DNA from: Symbiobacteriaceae bacterium
Lineage (GTDB): Bacteria; Bacillota_E; Symbiobacteriia; Symbiobacteriales; Symbiobacteriaceae
Direction: 5' to 3'
Assembly: GCA_027356675.1 (NCBI GenBank)
Contig: DAHVXO010000004.1
Location: 1 to 10,658, forward strand
Length of the DNA: 10,658 bases
The stretch's first letter is position 1, and each line of letters starts with the position of its first letter. Made by a program: the position numbers and the translations under genes. Shown here piece by piece: positions 1 to 6,327 of this stretch. Under the pieces are notes generated by a model. It was given only the letters and a program-made list of their open reading frames with translations, was not told the DNA's origin and did not search any database.

Positions 1-245
1 TTGATGACCTTGACGCCGGGCAGCGCTGAGATGGCCTGAATGACGCGGTCGCCATGCTCCCGGTTCTCCACGCCAATCGTCACATCACGGATGACGACTT
101 CCTTGCCGGCCTGGATCAGGTCGACGGCAAGAATGTCGCCACCGGTGGCACCAATGGCTGTGGCCAGGTAAGAGAAGATGGCGCCCGTGTTCTGGATCTC
201 CAGGCGCAAAATGAGACGAACACCGCCCAGCTTCTGAATCGCCAC
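1..245 (-). CDS. ACT-domain NAD(P)-dependent malic enzyme, N-terminal part (runs off the left edge)
   Basis: Only the first 81 codons are in the window. The start is GTG at 243-245, preceded by AAGGAGG (254-260) with an 8-nt spacer. The translation begins MAIQKLGGVRLILRLEIQ and continues through a beta-alpha-beta ACT fold, with a Gly-rich turn (GATGGDI), a VVIRDVTIGVEN strand and an ALPGVKVIN end. From memory, this N-terminal ACT domain followed by 'LPGVxVI' is typical of Firmicute malic enzymes, which decarboxylate malate to pyruvate, with the ACT domain as a regulatory ligand-binding module. The catalytic domain lies outside the window, so the enzyme name is an inference from the ACT domain alone. 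Another ACT-fused enzyme or a stand-alone ACT protein is possible. A TATAAT box lies about 55 bp upstream. The gene is separated from the upstream selenoprotein gene by a terminator, so it is probably transcribed on its own. Confidence 0.6.
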   Translation of the reverse strand, partial: MAIQKLGGVRLILRLEIQNTGAIFSYLATAIGATGGDILAVDLIQAGKEVVIRDVTIGVENREHGDRVIQAISALPGVKVI

Positions 246-299
246 AAAAATAGCCTCCTTTAGCAATAACGCCGAACCCAGCTTACAACATTCGTCCCC

Positions 300-328
300 A
301 TTATATCTCTGCTGTCGGAAAAGAGACA
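300..328 (-). promoter_or_regulatory. Probable promoter of the malic enzyme gene
   Basis: On the minus strand a perfect TATAAT (-10) occupies 300-305. At 17-bp spacing the -35 position (323-328) reads TGTCTC, which matches the consensus poorly. A perfect -10 with a weak -35 fits a promoter that needs an activator. Transcription would start near 293 and give a leader of about 48 nt before the GTG start at 245. Confidence 0.5.
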
Positions 329-356
329 TGCTGATAACAGCGGAGTTTGCCAAGAC

Positions 357-381
357 GGGGCTAGCCATTTCGGGCTACCCC
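357..381. repeat. Imperfect inverted repeat upstream of the malic enzyme promoter
   Basis: GGGG (357-360) and TAGCC (362-366) pair with GGCTA (373-377) and CCCC (378-381). C361 is bulged and the loop is 6 nt. No T-run follows on either strand, so it is not a convincing terminator. It lies about 30 bp upstream of the -35 region and could be a protein-binding site or a cruciform. The function is unknown. Confidence 0.4.
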
Positions 382-400
382 CCAGGGTTCACTATGTTCT

Positions 401-415
401 TAGTAGTTACTACTA
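401..415. promoter_or_regulatory. Perfect 15-bp palindrome, candidate operator
   Basis: TAGTAGT-T-ACTACTA is a perfect inverted repeat with 7-bp arms and a single central base. It is AT-rich within a GC-rich chromosome and lies in the 246-bp gap between the selenoprotein gene and the malic enzyme gene, about 75 bp upstream of the -35 position. Such a site could bind a dimeric regulator. No protein can be assigned from sequence. The rest of the 246-491 gap holds the promoter, the 357-381 hairpin and the terminator, and I see no small gene in it. Confidence 0.4.
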
Positions 416-451
416 TGACGAGCCCTCTAATTCCTGCTGGACAGGCAAAGA

Positions 452-483
452 CTCCCCGGAATGCCTGCCGGCAATCCGGGGAG
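452..483 (-). terminator. Hairpin terminator after the selenoprotein gene
   Basis: CTCCCCGGA (452-460) pairs perfectly with TCCGGGGAG (475-483). An A/A mismatch follows, then an inner TGCC/GGCA stem closing a 4-nt loop. On the minus strand it starts 8 nt after the terminal TGA of the thioredoxin-fold gene. The T-tract beyond it is weak (AGTCTTTGCC), so it may stop transcription inefficiently or act mainly as a 3'-end stabiliser. Confidence 0.6.
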
Positions 484-491
484 CTCGAGGG

Positions 492-1163
492 TCAGGATTG
501 GACAGCCTTAAGAATCTCCGCTACAAACCGGTTCTCAGGGTATTTACCGATGAAAACCACTGTGCTGCTCCCGTCGATCACGGTTTGAGGCACAGAGCTG
601 ACCTCATACTCCGCCGACAGGTCCGGGAACTCCGAGGCATCGATCATATGGGCATTGATGTGGGGATTCTCCATCGCAGCCATGTGAGCCAGGCGAACCG
701 CCTGGGGGCAGTGCGGTCAGGATGCGGTGGAGAAAACCTGAATGCGGACATCCTGATCAATCACCTTGATCTGCGCCCGAATGGCCTCGCTCAACCGTGA
801 CTGACCCTGAGACACGTCGATGATGTCGTCGAGGAGGGCCATGAACTCGTAGCCGGCGGGCGCCCCGAAGAACCGGAAGCCCTGGTCACGGCCTGTCCCA
901 TCCAGGAAGGCCAGCGCCGGCGTCTTGTCGATGCCATAGGTCTGGGCGAGTTCGTTATTGTCCTGGATCCGCACGTCCCGAAGCGAAAGACGGCCATCCG
1001 ACAAGCCGCTCAGTTCCGTGACGATTTCACGGGTTGCGTCAGTATACGGCTCGTCGCCTGGTGCCTCCTGGGCGTGGAAAAGCAATACCTCGACCGGCCC
1101 CTTCAATTGCGCTTCAAACATCTGTCGCACTTTCTGCTTGGTGGTGTCGTTCATAATGGCCAC
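492..1163 (-). CDS. Two-domain thioredoxin-fold protein disulfide oxidoreductase, probable selenoprotein (UPHC active site; in-frame TGA at 717-719)
   Basis: This reads as a single 223-residue protein if TGA 717-719 is decoded as selenocysteine. The start is GTG at 1161-1163, with a GGGGG-type Shine-Dalgarno (1171-1175) 7 nt upstream. The ATG three codons on is too far from it. Residues 1-125 form a degenerate N-terminal thioredoxin fold: it has a KTPALAF cis-proline strand but no CxxC. Residues 140-223 form the active fold: strand RIQVFSTAS, then Sec149-P-H-C152, then PQAVRLAH, and the cis-proline loop SSVPQTVI. PDO/glutaredoxin-like proteins normally have CPYC or CPHC here, followed by the same PQAVRLAH helix, so the TGA replaces exactly the nucleophilic cysteine. 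No other stop interrupts the frame, and homology-like sequence resumes at once after it. The expected role is cytoplasmic thiol-disulfide or peroxide-related redox chemistry, with the selenol as nucleophile. The neighbouring LysR gene ends 52 nt upstream and is probably co-transcribed. Alternatives are a TGC-to-TGA mutation (pseudogene) or a sequencing error. Confidence 0.85.
689..705 (-). promoter_or_regulatory. Candidate bacterial SECIS hairpin
   Basis: In the mRNA, CCAGGCG (705-699) pairs perfectly with CGCCUGG (695-689), closing a GUU loop. It can also be drawn as 6 bp with a GGUUC loop. The loop opens 17-18 nt after the UGA. Bacterial SECIS elements sit inside the coding region just after the UGA and have a short apical stem and a small loop with a G near its 5' side. 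The E. coli fdhF loop (GGUCU) lies at almost the same distance. The helix here also encodes conserved residues (QAVRLA), so part of the pairing could be a by-product of codon choice. Confidence 0.6.
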
Positions 1164-1215
1164 GGCACAGCCCCCTTTCTCGGTTCAGTTTCTCCAACAG
1201 GTACCCATCCACCTG

Positions 1216-2118
1216 CTAGCCTTCTGTCACATGGAAATGCGAGAGGATCATCCGTTCCAAGTTCTCCACGGCGGCGTGGCGGGGTGGGGCGTCCTTACGG
1301 ATCACCAGCGACGTAGTGCGGGCCATAGCCGGCAGACCGGCCACCGCCACCACCTCCAGGCGGCCGCTCTCCAGGTCGCCCCGGACAGCGCTGCCTGGGA
1401 CCATCGCCACACCAAAACCGCTCTCAACCATTAGTTTGACCGCTTCGTGACTGTCGAACTCCATCGTAACGTTGGGATAGACGCCGTATTGCTCCAAAAT
1501 GGCATCCACGTACGTACGGAAGCGCGAGGGCGCCTGGAAGCTGATCATGTCAATCTGGCTCAGTTCGGCTAGCGGCAGCGGGTCGGGCAGGGATTTCTTT
1601 TTATCCGGGGAACAGACTAGCAGGACCGGGTCTCGCTGAAGCGGAATCGAGCGTAGGCGCGGGTGTGAGACCGGCGTGGTCAGAATCGCCAGGTCAATCT
1701 CCCCTTCCAGCACTCGCTCCAGGGTGTCGGCGGTCCGGCCCGCCTTGACCATAACCCGCACGGCCGGGAATTGGCGCGCGAATTCGGACAGGACTGGCGG
1801 CAAGAGCCCTACACCCACAGTCGTCACCGCGCCGATCGCGACGCGGCCCCGCTGCGGATGGACCAGATCGTTCACCGCTTCCCGCAGCTCACCCACGCCC
1901 ATGGCAATGCGCCGCGCCCGCCCGTAGACCTCCTCGCCGGCCGGCGTCAGCCGAAACTGCCGGCTGGAGCGATCCAGCAACTGGGCCCCCAGTTCGATCT
2001 CCAGAGCCGCTACCTGCCGGGTCACGGCCGGCTGGCTGAGCCCCACCAACTCCCCTGCACGCGAAAATCCGCCGGTCTCCACGACCCGACAAAATGTGAT
2101 CAAGTGCTGCAGAATCAC
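1216..2118 (-). CDS. LysR-family transcriptional regulator
   Basis: The protein has 300 residues, the usual LysR length. An N-terminal winged HTH spans residues 3-62, with the recognition region GGFSRAGELVGLSQPAVTRQ (16-35) and LEIELGAQLLDRSSRQFRLT after it. From about residue 90 an effector-binding domain of two alpha/beta lobes follows (RVAIGAVTTVGVGLLPPVL, then a VESGFGVAMVPGSAV loop). The GTG at 2116-2118 is chosen because GGGAGG (2127-2132) lies 8 nt upstream. An earlier in-frame GTG at 2146-2148 has no ribosome binding site and would add ten non-conserved residues. The gene is divergent from the oxidoreductase operon, the classic arrangement for a LysR activator of its neighbour, and a perfect inverted repeat lies between them. 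Downstream, the selenoprotein gene follows after 52 nt without a terminator or a clear promoter. The inducer is unknown. Confidence 0.93.
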   Translation of the reverse strand: MILQHLITFCRVVETGGFSRAGELVGLSQPAVTRQVAALEIELGAQLLDRSSRQFRLTPAGEEVYGRARRIAMGVGELREAVNDLVHPQRGRVAIGAVTTVGVGLLPPVLSEFARQFPAVRVMVKAGRTADTLERVLEGEIDLAILTTPVSHPRLRSIPLQRDPVLLVCSPDKKKSLPDPLPLAELSQIDMISFQAPSRFRTYVDAILEQYGVYPNVTMEFDSHEAVKLMVESGFGVAMVPGSAVRGDLESGRLEVVAVAGLPAMARTTSLVIRKDAPPRHAAVENLERMILSHFHVTEG

Positions 2119-2182
2119 GGCTACGGCCTCCCATTCTGTTCGATGCACAAAGCGTATCGGGCCTATGTGAACTATTCATTTT

Positions 2183-2209
2183 CATCATACGCCCGCGCGC
2201 CGTATGATG
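2183..2209. promoter_or_regulatory. 27-bp inverted repeat, candidate LysR operator in the divergent promoter region
   Basis: CATCATACG (2183-2191) and CGTATGATG (2201-2209) are perfect 9-bp arms around a 9-nt GC-rich spacer. The core reads ATAC-N11-GTAT. LysR sites usually read T-N11-A, often ATAC-N7-GTAT, so the spacing is wider than classical. Each arm also contains TATGAT on one strand (plus 2203-2208, minus 2184-2189), so the repeat may overlap the -10 boxes of both divergent promoters. A second, weaker repeat, TGTGT-N8-ACACA, adjoins it at 2208-2225. Confidence 0.55.
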
Positions 2210-2294
2210 TGTAGTAGATCACACACTCGTATTCTTAGGATTTGCAGAAAACCGCCGGGAGACCGGCACCGATCTGAAGAGGAGGGGACTGGAT

Positions 2295-4133
2295 TTGCTA
2301 ACGGAGGTTAGCTGGCAAATCGGTGGCGAACAGGGTACAGGCCTTGACTCCACCGTTGAGGTGTTCAACACTGTTGCCAGTCGTGCCGGATACTTTATCT
2401 ATGCCTACAAGACCTTTGCCTCCCGCATCAAGGGTGGTCACACGGACTTCACCACCCGCCTGAGCACCCACCGCGTCCAGGCGCCGGCTGCAGGCATTAA
2501 CCTGCTGGTGACGCTGGACCAGGAGACCATCGACCTCTGCGCCAAAAACGTATACCCCGGCGCCATTGTCCTGGCCGACGAGGCGATTAATCCGAAGCTG
2601 CCGGAGGGAGTCGCCGCCCGGCTGCTGACCATGCCGCTCAACAAGATGACCCTGGCCCTGGGCAACCCGCTCATGAAGAACAACATTGTTCTCGGCGCCA
2701 GCGCCGCCTTCCTGGGCCTATCGCTCGACGGCTTCAAGGACTTTGCCGTGGGGCGGTGGGGCAACAAGGGCGAGGAATTCATCACCCTGATCCACAGCGC
2801 CATGCAGCAGGGCTACGATTATGTGCACCAGCAGTGGCCGGACCTGCAGCTTGCGCCCGCGCAGGGCGATGGCAAGGAGCGCCTGCTGATGACCGGCAAC
2901 GAGGCCGCCGCACTGGGCGCCCTGGCCGGCGGTTGCCGTGTAATCTTCTCCTATCCGATCACCCCGGCCTCGGAGATCGCCGAGAGCCTGGTCAAGACCT
3001 TCCCGAAGGTCGGCGGCATCGCCGCCCAGATGGAGGATGAGCTGGCTTCGATCGTCGCATGCGTCGGCGCAGGCTTTGCCGGCGCCCGGGCGATGACCGC
3101 CACCTCCGGCCCCGGGATCTCGCTCATGCAGGAGGCCCTGGGCCTCGCTGCCATGTCCGAGACCCCGGTGGTCGTCGTCGACACCCAGCGCGGCGGCCCC
3201 TCCACGGGCATGCCTACCAAGCAGGAGCAGTCGGACCTCATGGCCCTGGCTTACGGCGGCCACGGCGACTCGCCCCGCATCGTCCTGGCCCCTGGCAGCG
3301 TGGAGGAGCTGATCCCCATGACCGCCGAGGCCTTCAACCTGGCCGACCAGAACCACTGCCCGGTCCTTATTGCTTCCGACCTGGCGCTGGCCCAGTTCCA
3401 GCAAACGGTCGAGCCCGAGGCGGCTGAGCTCTCCCGTATGCCCGTCATCGACCGTGGGCCGATCGCCGATCCCGCCGAGCTTGCCGCTCTGGGGCGCGAC
3501 GTGTTCCAGCGGTATAACAAGAAGGATGGCATCGGCATCTCTGCCCGTTCGCTGCCCGGCATGAAGAACGGCCAGTTCCTGGCCACCGGCGTCGAGCACA
3601 ACCCCTTCGGCAAGGTGACCGAGAACGTCGTCAACCGTCAATATATGATGGACCGCCGGTTGGGCAAGATCCGCACCGTCAAGACCGATGCGATCCGGTA
3701 TTTTGGCACGCTGAACGCTGACCTGGTTCTGCTGGCCTTCGGCACCACCCTGGGCTCCGTTCTGGAGTCCCAGGTGCAGATCGAGGCAGCCACCGGCCTG
3801 AAGGTCGGGGTCATTCAGCTCCGGCTCGTCTACCCGGTGCCGGCCCAACAGATCAAGGAGGCCGTGGGCGAAGCCAAGCTTCTGGTGGTCGAGTCTAACG
3901 GCACCGGCCAGTTTGCCTTCATGCTCCGGGCCACGGGCTTTAATAGTGACCAGATCGGTAGCCTGCTCAAGTACGACGGCACGCTCTTTACCGTGGCAGA
4001 GGTCACTGCAGCGGCCGAGGCCATGGCGCATGGCGACGCCAGGTTCATGGTGACCGGCGGCGGCAGTGGCGTCCGGGCCATCAGCAACCCGACCATCACG
4101 CTCAATTCCGCTGCAAAGGAGGCGCTGGTCTAA
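2295..4133 (+). CDS. korA: 2-oxoacid:acceptor oxidoreductase, fused gamma-alpha subunit
   Basis: The protein has 612 residues and a TTG start at 2295-2297, with GGAGGGG (2281-2287) 7 nt upstream. It works with the beta subunit encoded next to it to oxidatively decarboxylate a 2-oxoacid with CoA to an acyl-CoA, passing electrons to ferredoxin. Residues 1-190 are the gamma (catalytic) domain, opening VSWQIGGEQGTGLDS and including FASRIKGGHTDFTTR. The alpha (pyrimidine-binding) domain starts near residue 195 and carries the YPITPASEI motif at 220-228, the stretch MEDELASI-GAGFAGARAMTATSGPG and QRGGPSTGMPTKQEQSD. The C-terminal third is the transketolase-like domain II (FGTTLGSVLE, VGVIQLRLVYPVP). 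Gamma-alpha fusion is common in 2-oxoglutarate-type (Kor) enzymes. The substrate (2-oxoglutarate, pyruvate or a branched-chain oxoacid) cannot be fixed by eye. The stop codon overlaps the beta-subunit start by one base, indicating translational coupling. Confidence 0.93.
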   Translation: MLTEVSWQIGGEQGTGLDSTVEVFNTVASRAGYFIYAYKTFASRIKGGHTDFTTRLSTHRVQAPAAGINLLVTLDQETIDLCAKNVYPGAIVLADEAINPKLPEGVAARLLTMPLNKMTLALGNPLMKNNIVLGASAAFLGLSLDGFKDFAVGRWGNKGEEFITLIHSAMQQGYDYVHQQWPDLQLAPAQGDGKERLLMTGNEAAALGALAGGCRVIFSYPITPASEIAESLVKTFPKVGGIAAQMEDELASIVACVGAGFAGARAMTATSGPGISLMQEALGLAAMSETPVVVVDTQRGGPSTGMPTKQEQSDLMALAYGGHGDSPRIVLAPGSVEELIPMTAEAFNLADQNHCPVLIASDLALAQFQQTVEPEAAELSRMPVIDRGPIADPAELAALGRDVFQRYNKKDGIGISARSLPGMKNGQFLATGVEHNPFGKVTENVVNRQYMMDRRLGKIRTVKTDAIRYFGTLNADLVLLAFGTTLGSVLESQVQIEAATGLKVGVIQLRLVYPVPAQQIKEAVGEAKLLVVESNGTGQFAFMLRATGFNSDQIGSLLKYDGTLFTVAEVTAAAEAMAHGDARFMVTGGGSGVRAISNPTITLNSAAKEALV

Positions 4134-5008
4134 TGGCTACTGTCTCCATGGCGGATTTCCGCACCTCAGAGAAGTCCTGGTGGTGCCCTGGCTGCGGTGA
4201 CTGCGCCGTGCTGGCTGCACTGCAGAAGGCCCTGGTGGAACTCGGCATCGAACCCGAGAAGGTCGCCGTGGCGGCCGGCATCGGCTGCTCCGGCAAGATT
4301 GGCAACTACATCAACTCCTATAACCTCCACGTCGTCCACGGACGGTCGTTGCCGGCAGCTCAAGGGGTCAAGCTGGCCAACCGAGAGCTGACGGTCATCG
4401 CGGCCGGCGGCGACGGCGACGGCTTCGCTATCGGCATGGGGCACTACATGCATGCCCTGCGCCGCAACGTGGACATCACGTACATCGTGATGGACAACCA
4501 GATCTATGGCCTGACCAAGGGCCAGACCTCACCCACCTCCGACGGCGGGTTCATGACCAAGTCCACCCCGGCCGGCAACATCGAGAAGCCGGTCAACCAG
4601 CTGCAGCTGGCGATCGCCTCCGGGTGCGGGTTTGTGGCCAACGGGTTCTCGTCGAACCAGAAGCAGCTGGTCGAGATCATCAAGAAGGCCATTCTCTTCC
4701 CCGGGTTTGCGATCGTGAACACCTACAGCCCGTGCGTCACCTTCAATAAGGTGAACACCTACGACTTCTTCAAGGAGTCCCTCACGAACCTCGACGAGGA
4801 TCCCAACTACGACCGGCATGACCGCTTTGCGGCCATGCACAAGCTCATGGAGACCAACGAGCTGGTGATGGGCGTGGTGTACGAGGATCTGCACTCCAAG
4901 CGGTACGAGGACATGGTGCCGGGCTACAAGGCCGAGGGCATCGCTACCCAGCAGCACCCGAGCGTGGATCCCGCCGTATGGGAGAAGCTGCTGAAGGCTT
5001 ACAAGTAG
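4133..5008 (+). CDS. korB: 2-oxoacid:acceptor oxidoreductase, beta subunit (thiamine diphosphate and [4Fe-4S] binding)
   Basis: The protein has 291 residues, a usual length for KorB-type beta subunits. The ATG overlaps the korA stop (TAATG), so translation is coupled. The N-terminus has WWCPGCGDC (Cys18, Cys21), then GIGCSGKIG (Cys52), and much later SPCVTFN (Cys201). These four cysteines are placed as the ligands of the single [4Fe-4S] cluster in this family. The thiamine diphosphate/Mg motif is GGDGDGFAIGMGH (92-104), continuing to MDNQIYGLTKGQTSPTS. Together with korA this makes a cytoplasmic ferredoxin-reducing enzyme. No separate delta (2x[4Fe-4S] ferredoxin) subunit is encoded here, as expected for the two-subunit type. 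A strong terminator follows 19 nt after the stop. Confidence 0.94.
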   Translation: MATVSMADFRTSEKSWWCPGCGDCAVLAALQKALVELGIEPEKVAVAAGIGCSGKIGNYINSYNLHVVHGRSLPAAQGVKLANRELTVIAAGGDGDGFAIGMGHYMHALRRNVDITYIVMDNQIYGLTKGQTSPTSDGGFMTKSTPAGNIEKPVNQLQLAIASGCGFVANGFSSNQKQLVEIIKKAILFPGFAIVNTYSPCVTFNKVNTYDFFKESLTNLDEDPNYDRHDRFAAMHKLMETNELVMGVVYEDLHSKRYEDMVPGYKAEGIATQQHPSVDPAVWEKLLKAYK

Positions 5009-5027
5009 ATCGCCGCCGCACGAAATC

Positions 5028-5054
5028 GCCCCGGGCTGGTCAACAGCCCGGGGC
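5028..5054 (+). terminator. Rho-independent terminator of the korAB operon
   Basis: GCCCCGGGCTG (5028-5038) and CAGCCCGGGGC (5044-5054) form a perfect 11-bp stem with a 5-nt loop. TCTTGTATTT follows on the plus strand. The stop codon of the convergent MFS gene (5040-5042) lies inside the loop, and its last codons lie in the stem, so the element may also act on the opposite transcript. The tail there is less T-rich. Confidence 0.85.
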
Positions 5055-6260
5055 TCTTGTATTTCGTCGGGCGAAAAGCGCCATGCCAGCGGCGGCGACC
5101 AGCCCGATGACGGCGAACGTGAGCCAGGGAATCCAGGCCGTGCCGGTGGCGTCGGCCACGTCGAGCAGGCGGCCGCCCAGGAACTGGCCCCCTGACCCGC
5201 CAATCGCCACGGCCAGGGCGCTGAAGCCATAGTAGCTGGCGATCGAGTCACGTGGCGCCATCCCGACGATCATCGTGTAATCGTTGGGGCGCAGGAGCAT
5301 CCCGCCCAGGGTCATGATGACGACGGCAGAGACCATCCCACCCATACCCGGCAGCGGGATGAGCAGGAGAAAGGCCCCGCCTGTCAGGGCGCAGCCAATG
5401 ACCCATTGCAGAAGGGGCGCCCAGCGACCGGTGAGCCACTGTGCGATCTTGTACTGCATGGCAATGACCATGAGCGAGTTGGTCAGCAGCAGGTACTTCA
5501 CGGCGGTCTGCGATCCCGTGACCGCCGAGGCATGCAGCGACAAAGAGATGTTGATCTGCCCGCTCACCGCCCAGAAGCCGGTGCTGATCAGGCAATACGC
5601 GACGAACGCACGGTTGCGGGCGACCGTTGCCACGGACTGCAGCACCTCCGACAGGGCATGAGCGACCGCGGGGCGGGCCCGCCCGGTGGCAAGGTCGGGC
5701 AGGTACAGAAAGACCATCAGGGCGATCGGGAAGTAGACACAGCCCGCAACCACCGAGAGGACCCGAAAATTGATACTGAGAAGCAGGGCGCCCACCAACG
5801 GACCCAGGGTTGTCCCCACGCTCTGGGCAGTGTAGAGCAGGGCAAACCGGCCCGCCTGGTCCGGGCCGGGATTGAGGGCAGCGAAGGCCGCCCGTTCGGC
5901 GGAACTGAACAGCGCGCCCCCGATCCCGGAGAGCACGGCGGAGATCAGCAAGCCGGGCAGGGTCGCCATCAGGGCGAAGCTGAGGAACCCAGCGGCCCGA
6001 ATGAGCAGACCCGTGATCAGAACCCGCTTGTACCCATAGAGGTCCGCTGTGGGTCCGGCAAACATCATCAGGACCTGCTGCACGCCAGTGCGAACGGCGA
6101 GTATGGTCCCGGCGATGGTGGCAGAGAGCCCCAGGTTATCCCGCACGTGAATGGAGAGATAGGGGATTAGCATGAAGAAGCCGAGGTTGATCGAAAGATC
6201 AGCAAGCAAGATGACAGCCTCGGCCGTCGACAGACCGGCCAGGCGCCGCAGGAGTACCAC
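5040..6260 (-). CDS. Major facilitator superfamily transporter
   Basis: An integral membrane protein of about 406 residues with roughly 12 hydrophobic helices, the usual MFS size. The loop after the second helix carries the motif A-like sequence AGPTADLYGYKRVLI (G-x3-D-x2-G-x-[KR]), a hallmark of drug/metabolite:H+ antiporters. Later helices are Gly- and Leu-rich (SGIGGALFSSAERAAF, LGPLVGALLLSI). The substrate is unknown. The longest reading starts at ATG 6267-6269, but there GGGGAG directly abuts the ATG. The GTG three codons on (6258-6260) has that Shine-Dalgarno 9 nt upstream and is preferred. A terminator separates it from the ferredoxin-like gene, yet I see no clear promoter in the 67-nt gap, so it may depend on read-through. 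Its last codons and stop lie in the korB terminator hairpin. Confidence 0.88.
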   Translation of the reverse strand: MVLLRRLAGLSTAEAVILLADLSINLGFFMLIPYLSIHVRDNLGLSATIAGTILAVRTGVQQVLMMFAGPTADLYGYKRVLITGLLIRAAGFLSFALMATLPGLLISAVLSGIGGALFSSAERAAFAALNPGPDQAGRFALLYTAQSVGTTLGPLVGALLLSINFRVLSVVAGCVYFPIALMVFLYLPDLATGRARPAVAHALSEVLQSVATVARNRAFVAYCLISTGFWAVSGQINISLSLHASAVTGSQTAVKYLLLTNSLMVIAMQYKIAQWLTGRWAPLLQWVIGCALTGGAFLLLIPLPGMGGMVSAVVIMTLGGMLLRPNDYTMIVGMAPRDSIASYYGFSALAVAIGGSGGQFLGGRLLDVADATGTAWIPWLTFAVIGLVAAAGMALFARRNTRAPGC

Positions 6261-6297
6261 GGGCTCCATCTCCCCGGAAAGGCGCGTACAAAGAGAG

Positions 6298-6319
6298 GAC
6301 GCCGGGTCAACCCGGCGTC
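6298..6319 (-). terminator. Terminator after the ferredoxin-like gene
   Basis: GACGCCGGG (6298-6306) and CCCGGCGTC (6311-6319) form a perfect 9-bp stem with a 4-nt loop. It sits 8 nt after the TAA of the minus-strand ferredoxin-like gene. The tail on that strand is CTCTCTTTGT, moderately T-rich. It stands between that gene and the MFS gene. Confidence 0.7.
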
Positions 6320-6327
6320 TTGCGCGT

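Noticed and set aside
452..494. Terminal TGA (492-494) as a second selenocysteine codon
   Set aside because: Reading on gives a sequence without family similarity through the terminator hairpin, and the protein already ends where PDO-type proteins usually end.
492..683. Separate 63-residue protein starting at ATG 681-683
   Set aside because: There is no ribosome binding site before this ATG. It would begin inside the helix after the CxxC motif and lack the first strand and active site. It is better explained as the C-terminal part of the selenoprotein.
2208..2225. CRP/FNR-type site in TGTGT-N8-ACACA
   Set aside because: The spacing is 8, not the 6 of CRP (or 4 of FNR), and the arms lack the required A/T of TGTGA/TCACA. 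It is kept only as a weak repeat next to the larger palindrome.
2718..4031. 437-codon open frame on the minus strand opposite korA
   Set aside because: It lies antisense to a clear oxidoreductase gene. Its translation is rich in His, Gly and Asp without recognisable motifs, and such long antisense frames are expected in high-GC genes.
4529..5251. 240-codon minus-strand frame overlapping korB and the MFS 3' end
   Set aside because: It crosses the terminator and two convincing genes and has no domain-like features. It is a shadow frame.
5406..6170. 254-codon open frame on the plus strand opposite the MFS gene
   Set aside because: The translation is low-complexity and charged, with no motif or good start. 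The minus strand encodes a clear 12-helix transporter.
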